Assembly (NCBI GenBank): GCA_034434895.1
Contig: DAOTYI010000017.1
Span: 1-11,850 of the forward strand
From: DAOTXL01 sp034434895
GTDB lineage: Bacteria > Chloroflexota > Anaerolineae > JAAYZQ01
Length of the DNA stretch: 11,850 bases
Reading direction: 5' to 3'
The notes beneath the pieces were generated by a model that had not been told where the DNA came from, did not search any database, and saw nothing but the letters and a program-made list of their open reading frames with translations. The translations under genes and the position numbers were made by a program. This document shows positions 5,608 to 11,850 of the stretch, in pieces. Position 1 is the first letter of the stretch. Each line of letters starts with the position of its first letter.

Positions 5608-7605
5608 ATGAGACGCTTTGTTTCTGAACTCCTGGGTGGGCGGCTGCAGGCCGTATTGGTCGCATCCTTTTCCCTGATCGCGGCGCTGACGGTGGGATTG
5701 AATGCTATGGTCGTCTCACAGGTGATCCGCGATTACCTGGAGACTGCCGAGGCGAACCTGGTGGCCCGTGACATGAACCTGGCAGACGCCTTCTACCGCC
5801 TCAAGCTGGACGAAGTCGCGGCCATCAGCTACCGCCTGGCCCTGGACCCCTGGGTGAACCAGGGCCTGCCGGATGCAGTGCAGGGCCGGCCGGAAGCCCA
5901 GGCGTTGCTCGACCAGCAGATCACCAACAAGATCACGGTCCTGGCTCTGGGTGGCACCCACCTGATCGCCATCCTCGATGCCCAGGGGAGGATCCTGGTC
6001 GGCCGCGTGGTCTCGGCCGATAACGAACTGCAGCCGATCCTCTCCGGCGGCAACCTGAGCAGCCTGCCCATCGTCCAGAAGGTGCTGACCGGCAGCGGGC
6101 CGCAGGCGGCGACCGAGATCATTCCCGCCGAGCTGTTGCGCCAGGTGGGGCTTGACCGGCAGGCTGCCATCCCGTTGATTGACACCCCCAAGGCCGCCCC
6201 TCAACCCTTTGACCCCCGCGAGGGCACGGCCGGCCTGGCGCTGATGGGCGTCCACCCTCTGCTGGGAGAAAATGGCCAGGTAGCAGGCGCGGTGTTGTCG
6301 GCTCACCTGCTCAACAATGACTTTACCCTGGTGGACCGCATCAAGGAGGTGGCCGGCGTGGATACGGTGACGATTTTCTTCGGCGACCTGCGGGTTTCGA
6401 CCAACGTCATGACCGGGCAGGGAGAACGGGCTGTGGGAACCCGCGTGTCGCAGGATGTGTATGAACGGGTGTTGCGGCAGGGCCTTGATTATGTGGGGCG
6501 GGCCTACGTGGTTAACGAATGGTTCATCACCCGCTACGAGCCGCTGCGCGATCACGAGGGACAGGTGGTGGGCAGCCTGTATGTCGGCGCCCGCGAGTCG
6601 GCCTTCCGGGCGCTGGTGCACAACATCACCAACCGGGTGGCGCTCATCGCTCTGGTCTCAATCGCCCTGGCCGGCATTCTGGCCATGCCGATCGCCCGGA
6701 CCATTGTGCGGCCCATCACCGAGCTGGTCGAAGCCAACCGCCGTGTGGCGCAGGGGGACCTGGCGGTCCGCGTGCGGCCGCGTGGCAAAGGAGAGCTGGC
6801 AGTCCTGGGCCGGGCGTTCAACAGCATGGTCGGGGCGTTGCAAGAAGCCCGACAGAAGCTGATGCGCGCCTTTGACAACATGGCCGAAACGCTCAAAGAG
6901 ACCCAACAGGAGCTGCTCCACAAAGAAAAGCTGGCTTCAATGGGCCAGCTTGCGGCGGGCGTGGCCCATGAACTCAACAACCCGCTGGGCACCATCCTGC
7001 TCTACTCCAACATCGTTTACAAGGAACTGCCGGAAGAGGACCCTCATCGGCAGGACCTCCAGATGGTTGTCAACGAGACGGAACGGTGCAAGACGATCGT
7101 CCGCAGCCTCCTCGACTTTGCCCGGCAGAACGAACTGCTGACCCAACCGACCGACCTGAACGATCTGTTGCAGCAACTGGCCGAGGAGTGCCGCAGGCGC
7201 CCCGGCTTTGAGCAGGTGCAGGTCGTGCTGGATCTGGACCCGGAGCTGCCTCCCATCCAGGCCGATCCGTTGCAGCTTCGGCAGGTGTTCACCAACCTGA
7301 TCAACAACGCGGTCGAAGCGATGGAGCCCAAGGGGGGAGGAACCCTGACTCTCAGCACATCGTTGGCCCCGCTGGGCCAGGGGGTGAGGGTCGCCGTCGC
7401 CGATACGGGGGTCGGCATCGCGGCGGAGAACCGGTCCCGGCTGTTCACCCCCTTTTTCACCACCAAGCCGGTCGGCAAAGGGACAGGCCTGGGGCTGGCC
7501 ATTGTCTATGGCATCGTCAAGATGCATCGCGGCCAGATTCAGGTGCAGAGCGAGGAAGGCACAGGGACGACCTTCACCATCACCCTGCCTGTGAGGTTGC
7601 CGTAG
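5608..7605 (+). CDS. Membrane sensor histidine kinase (Cache - HAMP - HisKA - HATPase)
   Basis: The ATG at 5608 is chosen (665 residues) because GGGGGA lies 9 nt upstream; an in-frame GTG at 5575 would add 11 residues but has poorly spaced ribosome binding sequence. Residues about 13-35 form the first membrane helix; about 36-335 form an extracytoplasmic sensor resembling the Cache_3-Cache_2 fusion, ending in RYEPLRDHEGQVVGSLYVG. A second helix at about 338-360 leads into HAMP (361-415) and a short coiled coil. The kinase core is complete: GVAHELNNPLG with the phosphorylatable H454, N-box NLINNA at 563-568, DTGVGI from D599, FTPFFTTK, and GTGLGLAIVYGIV from G625. It should autophosphorylate after sensing a small ligand. 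No response regulator lies in the window, so it is an orphan as seen here. Divergent from the permease operon; ligand and target are unknown. Confidence 0.93.
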   Translation: MRRFVSELLGGRLQAVLVASFSLIAALTVGLNAMVVSQVIRDYLETAEANLVARDMNLADAFYRLKLDEVAAISYRLALDPWVNQGLPDAVQGRPEAQALLDQQITNKITVLALGGTHLIAILDAQGRILVGRVVSADNELQPILSGGNLSSLPIVQKVLTGSGPQAATEIIPAELLRQVGLDRQAAIPLIDTPKAAPQPFDPREGTAGLALMGVHPLLGENGQVAGAVLSAHLLNNDFTLVDRIKEVAGVDTVTIFFGDLRVSTNVMTGQGERAVGTRVSQDVYERVLRQGLDYVGRAYVVNEWFITRYEPLRDHEGQVVGSLYVGARESAFRALVHNITNRVALIALVSIALAGILAMPIARTIVRPITELVEANRRVAQGDLAVRVRPRGKGELAVLGRAFNSMVGALQEARQKLMRAFDNMAETLKETQQELLHKEKLASMGQLAAGVAHELNNPLGTILLYSNIVYKELPEEDPHRQDLQMVVNETERCKTIVRSLLDFARQNELLTQPTDLNDLLQQLAEECRRRPGFEQVQVVLDLDPELPPIQADPLQLRQVFTNLINNAVEAMEPKGGGTLTLSTSLAPLGQGVRVAVADTGVGIAAENRSRLFTPFFTTKPVGKGTGLGLAIVYGIVKMHRGQIQVQSEEGTGTTFTITLPVRLP

Positions 7606-7627
7606 GGCAACTGCGAGCAGTTGCCCT
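7604..7627 (+). terminator. Stem-loop overlapping the kinase stop codon
   Basis: AGGGCAACTG (7604-7613) and CAGTTGCCCT (7618-7627) form a perfect 10 bp stem with a CGAG loop. The stem begins within the TAG stop codon at 7603-7605. No T-run follows, so intrinsic termination is uncertain, but the stem may stabilise the mRNA end or separate the kinase from the next gene. Confidence 0.5.
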
Positions 7628-7656
7628 CCAGTTCCCTGGTGTTTGGGACGGAGTTG

Positions 7657-7665
7657 TGTTATACT
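7657..7665 (+). promoter_or_regulatory. Extended -10 promoter for the large secreted protein
   Basis: TGTTATACT carries TGn directly before TATACT (7660-7665). No good -35 hexamer is present at the expected distance, but an extended -10 can compensate. The start codon at 7753 is about 88 bp downstream. The kinase hairpin lies just upstream, which supports an independent transcription unit. Confidence 0.45.
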
Positions 7666-7752
7666 TGATTCGCTTTCGCCCGTATAGGGCACTCTGCTCT
7701 GTGCTCCTGGCGGTCAATGGATAACCAGAATCGAATCGGAAGGAGGCGAAAA

Positions 7753-10700
7753 ATGACAAAGATTGGCCGTCTGCTGGTGGTTGTGTCTCTGCTCCTGATT
7801 TTGAAGGCTGCCCCTCCTGTCCTATCGGACTCCCCACATCCAACATCGGTTCGCGGCCCCTTTGTCGGCGGGCCGGTAAAGCCCGCTGTCTGGAACGGCG
7901 ATCTGCGCGACCTGCCGCAGCTTGAAGGTGGGGAGTGGGCGCCCCGCGAAGTGCCTCTGCCTCGCGTGCCCGACCAGCACCGGCCGGCTGCCCCTTCTGG
8001 CTGGACCGACCCGCTGGTCCAGAGCGGGCCAGGGGCAGGGCAGATGCCGGCGCCGATCATGAACTTCCCCGGCCTCAACCGGAACCAGGGGGGAGGCTGG
8101 ACCCCCCCTGACACCAATGGCGACGTGGGACCCACTTATTATGTCCAGGCCGTGAACATTGCCTTCGGCATCTACGACAAAGCGACCGGAACTCAACTGG
8201 TGGCCATGAATTTTGATGATCTGTTCGATGGCACCGGCACCCCCTGTGACAACCAGAACCGGGGTGACATCATCGCCCTGTACGACCCCCTGGCCGACCG
8301 CTGGTTGCTCACCGACTTTTCTCTGCCCAGCACCGGCCCGGTCTACCAGTGCATCGCCATCTCCCAGACCGGGGACCCGGTGAGCGGCGGCTGGTACTTC
8401 TATGCCCTGGTGACCGACCCGGACGGAAGTCCGTGGCACGACTATCCCAAATTCGGCGTATGGCCCGATGCCTACTATATGTCGGCCAACATGTTCGACC
8501 CCTGGTCTGGGGCCTGGGTATGGGCTCTGGATCGCGCTGCCATGCTCAACGGCCTGCCGATGAATTGGGTGCGTTTTGAGACCGGCCCGGCCTACGCCAG
8601 CCTGCTGCCCTCCAACCTGCGCGGCACGCCACCCCCGGCCGGCTCGCCCAACTATTTTGCCTCCATTGATATGCCCAACACCCTGCACCTGTGGGAGTTC
8701 CATGTGGACTGGGCCAATCCTGCCAATTCGACCTTTACCGGCCCCACCGACATCACCGTCGCCGATTTCCAGATGATGCCCTGGACCTCCATCCCCCAGG
8801 CGGACACTTCCCAACTGCTCGACAGCCTGGGGGACCGGCTGATGTTTGCCCTGCAATACCGCAACTTTGGCGACCACGAGGCGCTGTGGGTCAATCATAC
8901 CGTGCTCAGCGGCGGGGTGGCCGGCATACGCTGGTACGAAGTCCGTGACCCTGGCGGCACACCCTTTATCTACCAGCAGGGCACCTACCAGCCCGACGGC
9001 CTCTACCGCTGGATGGGCAGTGTGGCCGCCGACCAGGATGGCAATGTGGCAGTGGGCTATAGCGTCTCCAGCGCCGACATGCACCCTGCTATTCGCTACG
9101 CCGGGCGGCTGAATGGAGAAACGCCCAACACCCTGCCCCAGGGCGAGACCTCCCTCATCGAGGGCACCGGCTCGCAGACCAGCTCCAACCGCTGGGGCGA
9201 CTATAGCATGATGACCGTGGACCCGGTGGACGATTGCACCTTCTGGTACACGCAGGAGTATTACCAGACCAACGGTGGCATCTGGCAGACACGCATCGGC
9301 TCTTTCAAATTCCCCTCCTGTGGCCAGGCCAAGGGCTGGATCGCCGGCATCCTCTACGATGCCCTGTCGCTGACCCCCCTGCCGGATGCTCCGGTTGTCG
9401 CCCAGGGGGGAGGCACAACCTTCAGCATCCAGACCGACAGTGGCGGCGGATACCTGATGATCCTGCCGGGTGGCACCTACACCCTCACCGCCGGGCCGCT
9501 GCTGCCCGGCTACCCGGAGCCGACGGTCATCACCGGCGTCGTCGTCTCCGCCGGCCTGACGATGACCGTGGACATCCCGCTGGAACCCAAGCCTTACCTG
9601 GTCGAAGGGGGTGCGGCTGTGGGCGATAGCGTCGCCGGCGGCAACGGCAACGGCTATCCTGAGCCGGGCGAGTCGGGCCTGCTGCTGTGGAACGCAATCA
9701 CCAACGATGGGCCGATCGCCGCCACCGATGTCGGCGCTTACCTGACGGCCCTGACGCCGGGTGTGACGGTCCCGGTCGCCGATGCCACCTATCCCGACAT
9801 CGCCCCCGGCGCGACGGTGACCAACAACACCCCCTTTCTCTTTTCCATCGCGCCCACCCTCCCCTGTGGCACCCGCCTCGACTTCCGGGAACTGCTGGTC
9901 ACCGCCCAGGGCAACTACACGGTAACCTTTAGCTTTGAGGCCGGAGTGCCGTTGCCCAGGACACCGCTGTTTGCCGACAACATGGAAAGTGGTCCCGGCA
10001 ACTGGACCACTGGCGGCAGCCACAACCTGTGGGCCATCACCACCGAGCAGGCCCACAGCCCCACCCACGCCTGGTCCGACAGCCCCTACAGCCAGTACCA
10101 GAACAACACCAACGCCTGGCTGCGGGCGCCCATCCTGGACCTGACCGGCAAGGCTTTCTCCAGGCTCAGCTTCTGGCACCGCTACAGCACAGAAGAGGGG
10201 TGGGACTATGGCTACCTGGAATATTCCCTCGATGGCGGCGCGTCCTGGACGATCCTGGATCAATACACCGGCAACCGGCCGGCCTGGGAACAGAAAACGT
10301 TTGACCTGCCCTCCTTCGACGGGCAGAGCAACGCCACCTTCCGCTTCCGGCTGGCTTCCGATGGCAGTGTGACCGCCGACGGCTGGTACATTGATGACGT
10401 GTCCCTGAGCTACCAGCCGTTCCAGTGCGTTTATCTGCCGCCAGCCATGCCCACCCTGGTCGCCCCGGCGGATGGCACCTTCACCACCGACCATGACATT
10501 GCCTTTGTCTGGGAGCCAGGCCAGGGCGGGGGCGATCTCCAGGGCTATAACCTGGAGCTGGATGGAGCCGTGTACACCACGACCGAGACAACCTTGCTCC
10601 TTTCGCTGGAGGCCGGCCCCCACACCTGGCGGGTGCGGGCCTGGAACGCCGGTGGCTCGTCCGACTATACCGCTCCCTGGACGGTGACGGTGGTGGACCC

Positions 10701-11253
10701 GCCGGCCACGCCCACCCTGGTCGCCCCGCCGGATGGCACCCTCACCGCCACCCACGAGATCACCTTGACCTGGGAAGCGGGGACCGGCGGTTCGCCGCCG
10801 GACGGCTACAACCTGGAACTGGACGGCGCAGTGTACACCACCGCCGGAACAACCTGGACCGCAACCCTGGCCTCGGGCCTTCACACCTGGCGGGTGCGGG
10901 CCTTTAATCTGGCCGGCTACTCCGACTATAGCGCCGCCTGGACGGTGGAGATTCTAGACCTGCCGGGCATCCCCATCCTCCTGGCTCCGGCCGACGGCAC
11001 CGTCACCACCACCCATCACCTCACCTTTACCTGGCAGGCCGGGGCCGGTGGCCCGCCCGACGGTTATAATCTGGAACTGGATGGCGCGGTCATCACCACT
11101 ACCGCCACCTCCTGGACCGCCATGTTGGGCGGAGGGGTTCACACCTGGCGGGTCCGGGCCTTCAACCTGGCCGGCTATTCCGAATATAGCCAGGCCTGGG
11201 ATGTGACCGTGGCGCACCGCCTGTACCTGCCGGTGATCATCCGCGGCCAGTAA
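7753..11253 (+). CDS. Large secreted multidomain protein with jelly-roll domain and FN3-like repeats
   Basis: The ATG at 7753 is chosen (1166 residues) because a perfect AGGAGG lies at about 7740-7746; an upstream in-frame ATG at 7717 would put that site inside the gene. Residues 1-25 are a signal peptide (hydrophobic 7-20, cleavage near VLS/D). Residues about 100-525 are a conserved-looking secreted domain (PPDTNGDVGP near 118, DYPKFGVWPDAYYMS, NRWGDYSMM) that I do not assign to a family; a beta-propeller is a guess. About 527-612 resembles a carboxypeptidase-regulatory-like domain, 613-735 a CARDB-like region (YPEPGE), and 740-886 a jelly-roll/MAM-like domain of the kind found in immune-inhibitor-A-like peptidases (FADNMESG to WYIDDVSL). 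Three FN3-like repeats follow (899-1154), then HRLYLPVIIRGQ. No protease HExxH motif or other catalytic motif was seen. It is probably a surface or extracellular binding protein. Confidence 0.88.
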   Translation: MTKIGRLLVVVSLLLILKAAPPVLSDSPHPTSVRGPFVGGPVKPAVWNGDLRDLPQLEGGEWAPREVPLPRVPDQHRPAAPSGWTDPLVQSGPGAGQMPAPIMNFPGLNRNQGGGWTPPDTNGDVGPTYYVQAVNIAFGIYDKATGTQLVAMNFDDLFDGTGTPCDNQNRGDIIALYDPLADRWLLTDFSLPSTGPVYQCIAISQTGDPVSGGWYFYALVTDPDGSPWHDYPKFGVWPDAYYMSANMFDPWSGAWVWALDRAAMLNGLPMNWVRFETGPAYASLLPSNLRGTPPPAGSPNYFASIDMPNTLHLWEFHVDWANPANSTFTGPTDITVADFQMMPWTSIPQADTSQLLDSLGDRLMFALQYRNFGDHEALWVNHTVLSGGVAGIRWYEVRDPGGTPFIYQQGTYQPDGLYRWMGSVAADQDGNVAVGYSVSSADMHPAIRYAGRLNGETPNTLPQGETSLIEGTGSQTSSNRWGDYSMMTVDPVDDCTFWYTQEYYQTNGGIWQTRIGSFKFPSCGQAKGWIAGILYDALSLTPLPDAPVVAQGGGTTFSIQTDSGGGYLMILPGGTYTLTAGPLLPGYPEPTVITGVVVSAGLTMTVDIPLEPKPYLVEGGAAVGDSVAGGNGNGYPEPGESGLLLWNAITNDGPIAATDVGAYLTALTPGVTVPVADATYPDIAPGATVTNNTPFLFSIAPTLPCGTRLDFRELLVTAQGNYTVTFSFEAGVPLPRTPLFADNMESGPGNWTTGGSHNLWAITTEQAHSPTHAWSDSPYSQYQNNTNAWLRAPILDLTGKAFSRLSFWHRYSTEEGWDYGYLEYSLDGGASWTILDQYTGNRPAWEQKTFDLPSFDGQSNATFRFRLASDGSVTADGWYIDDVSLSYQPFQCVYLPPAMPTLVAPADGTFTTDHDIAFVWEPGQGGGDLQGYNLELDGAVYTTTETTLLLSLEAGPHTWRVRAWNAGGSSDYTAPWTVTVVDPPATPTLVAPPDGTLTATHEITLTWEAGTGGSPPDGYNLELDGAVYTTAGTTWTATLASGLHTWRVRAFNLAGYSDYSAAWTVEILDLPGIPILLAPADGTVTTTHHLTFTWQAGAGGPPDGYNLELDGAVITTTATSWTAMLGGGVHTWRVRAFNLAGYSEYSQAWDVTVAHRLYLPVIIRGQ
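10447..11214 (+). repeat. Three tandem FN3-like repeats within the secreted protein gene
   Basis: Units start at 10447, 10708 and 10969; the first two are exactly 261 bp (87 codons) and the third is 246 bp (82 codons). Shared protein blocks are P.LVAP.DGT near the start, GYNLELDGAV in the middle, HTWRVRA.N.AG.S near the end and W.V.V at the close. The DNA is also similar, for example ACACCTGGCGGGT in all three, which points to fairly recent duplication or gene conversion. The units probably act as rigid spacers or ligand-binding modules that lift the N-terminal domains off the cell. Confidence 0.85.
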
Positions 11254-11307
11254 TGCGGCAGTCGGGCGGCAGCACAGGCCTCTGGCCTGCGCAGGCAAAG
11301 CGGATTC

Positions 11308-11360
11308 GACCTCACCCCTACCCCCCTGGCCAGAAGGAGGTTGGGGGCTGGGGTGAGGTC
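11308..11360. repeat. C-rich/G-rich inverted repeat
   Basis: GACCTCACCCC (11308-11318) is the exact reverse complement of GGGGTGAGGTC (11350-11360). A second C5/G5 pairing lies just inside, giving a long GC stem with a loop that contains AGAAGGAGG. GGTGAGGTCC recurs at 11455-11464, so pieces of this element are repeated nearby. It resembles REP-like hairpins between genes; it may end the transcript of the secreted protein gene 55 bp upstream. Confidence 0.6.
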
Positions 11361-11368
11361 CACCCTTG

Positions 11369-11450
11369 GCATCAAGCACCGGGTAGCCGAAGGCATTGCC
11401 TTCGGCTACCCGGCCGCAGGTCCCTGAGGTGCGACTTGGTCGCTTGATGC
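11369..11450. repeat. Nested perfect hairpin with outer stem
   Basis: The inner stem is a perfect 14 bp: GGGTAGCCGAAGGC (11381-11394) with GCCTTCGGCTACCC (11398-11411) around the trinucleotide ATT. An outer 9 bp stem, GCATCAAGC (11369-11377) with GCTTGATGC (11442-11450), encloses it, with GCACC/GGTGC as a possible middle pairing. No T-run follows. It could be a strong RNA hairpin, a transcript-end stabiliser or a small mobile hairpin. Confidence 0.65.
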
Positions 11451-11543
11451 GTATGGTGAGGTCCGCCCTCGCCGCCATTGATGTTCATTATTGGTTGACA
11501 CTTTTATGACCGAAGGCCTTCATCGCCCCTCACCCCCCTATGT

Positions 11544-11755
11544 CCCCCCTCTCCTGAAGTTTGGCCTTTTTCAGAGTGGGGCGGGAAAATCTCCAAAACC
11601 CGCCTCCGGCGAGGCCAAAAGAACAAAAAGAAATTTTTCATTGCGAAGGCTGCGCCTTCGCAATGAAAAATTAATCTTCTTTTTGGGGCCGCGGAAGCCG
11701 TCAGAGGCTCATGCAGGGGGGCCACGGGCAAAAAGCCAAAGTTGAGGAGAGGGGG
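11544..11755. repeat. About 212 bp nested palindrome, MITE-like
   Basis: The terminal arms at 11544-11571 and 11730-11755 are imperfect inverted repeats of about 26 bp (shared core CCCCCTCTCCT, then CTTTGG or GTTTGG, then TTTTT). At the centre a perfect 19 bp stem (11632-11650 with 11654-11672, TTCATTGCGAAGGC at its tip) has a 3 nt loop; AAAAAGAA (11625-11632) and TTCTTTTT (11677-11684) extend it after a small bulge. Flanks between the two levels also pair partly (CGCCTCCGGC against CGGCTTCCGC). Length, terminal repeats and lack of coding capacity fit a miniature inverted-repeat element, but no target-site duplication is clear. Confidence 0.6.
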
Positions 11756-11762
11756 ATCAGGA

Positions 11763-11807
11763 AGGGGTTTTGCGGTGGGCGGCTTCGCTGCCCGTCGCAA
11801 ATCCCCT
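11763..11807. repeat. Imperfect hairpin with TTCG loop
   Basis: AGGGGTTTTGCGGTGGGC (from 11763) pairs with GCCCGTCGCAAATCCCCT (ending at 11807) with about three mismatches around a TTCG loop at 11784-11787. UUCG is a stabilising RNA tetraloop, so this may be a structured RNA or terminator-like element. It begins 8 bp after the nested palindrome and its CCCCT end is shared with the next hairpin. Confidence 0.5.
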
Positions 11808-11848
11808 CCCCTCGCCCGCCGCCGCAGGCGAGCGGGAGAGGGGAGGGG
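11803..11848. repeat. CCCCTCCCCTC/GAGGGGAGGGG hairpin at window edge
   Basis: CCCCTCCCCTCGCCCGC (11803-11819) pairs with the G-rich stretch at 11828-11848 with a short bulge; the loop is CGCCGCAG. This type of C-rich/G-rich hairpin is common between genes in environmental high-GC genomes, in my recollection. It reaches almost to the window end, so the full element may be longer. Confidence 0.5.
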
Positions 11849-11850
11849 GC

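Larger units (their letters stand above)
11254..11850. other. Gene-free, hairpin-rich intergenic region
   Basis: No open frame here has a supported start and family match. Apparent frames at 11491-11745 (plus) and 11504-11800 (minus) run through a palindrome and mirror each other, so they are rejected as genes. The region instead contains at least five separate inverted repeats, listed individually, together with C-rich and G-rich tracts such as CCCCTC/GAGGGG. It may extend past the window edge. Confidence 0.7.

Noticed and set aside
5716..6621. Minus-strand open frame of about 301 codons inside the kinase gene
   Set aside because: Antisense shadow of the Cache domain with no recognisable family or start signal.
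7822..10884. Very long minus-strand open frame (about 1020 codons) opposite the secreted protein
   Set aside because: It is a GC-bias shadow: low-complexity Gly/Val/Arg-rich translation, no family motif, no ribosome site, while the plus-strand frame has a signal peptide and clear domains.
11491..11800. Small open frames on both strands (plus 11491-11745, minus 11504-11800)
   Set aside because: They exist because the palindrome reads similarly on both strands; there is no ribosome site or family similarity.

Overview
The window is high-GC DNA that most likely comes from a Chloroflexota bacterium (Anaerolineae/Caldilineae-like). This is inferred, not proven. The clues are a secreted multidomain protein ending in an 'LYLPVI(I)R' type C-terminus, Ig-like domains with Pro/Thr-rich linkers, a membrane-anchored FHA protein, GTG/ATG starts with AGGAG-type ribosome sites, and interspersed 'ACCACAAAGGACAC'-type inverted repeats. 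No rRNA, tRNA, CRISPR array, transposase or phage gene was seen.

Layout. (1) Positions 1-841, minus strand: a 3'-truncated gene for a membrane protein with a cytoplasmic FHA domain and an extracellular Ig-like domain, with its own promoter at about 909-937. (2) Positions 1111-5220, minus strand: a four-gene operon read permease, universal stress protein (Usp), permease, Usp. Gaps are 46, 21 and 41 bp, and a convincing promoter lies at 5279-5307. It looks like an ancient tandem duplication of a two-gene [ArsB/NhaD-type ion permease + Usp] module. The second permease has gained a signal peptide and a carboxypeptidase-regulatory-like domain. (3) Two same-orientation copies of an interspersed inverted repeat (about 997-1116 and 5328-5436) bracket the operon and its promoter almost exactly. 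(4) Positions 5608-7605, plus strand: a membrane Cache-HAMP-HisKA-HATPase sensor kinase, transcribed divergently from the operon from a near-consensus promoter at 5462-5490, with no response regulator in view. (5) Positions 7753-11253, plus strand: a 1166-residue secreted protein with an N-terminal domain of unidentified family, a carboxypeptidase-regulatory-like domain, a CARDB-like region, a jelly-roll domain, three 82-87 residue FN3-like repeats and a short hydrophobic tail. (6) Positions 11254-11850: no credible gene, but a dense cluster of hairpins including a roughly 212 bp nested palindrome that resembles a MITE.

How the genes may work together. The permease-Usp operon is probably an ion or anion transport system whose paired Usp proteins regulate the permeases; the substrate cannot be read from sequence. 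The divergent kinase may sense an extracellular ligand and may control the operon, but only proximity supports that. The FHA protein and the large secreted protein look like unrelated cell-envelope functions. The most unusual elements are the duplicated permease-Usp modules with atypical Usp proteins, the repeat pair that brackets them, and the terminal hairpin cluster.
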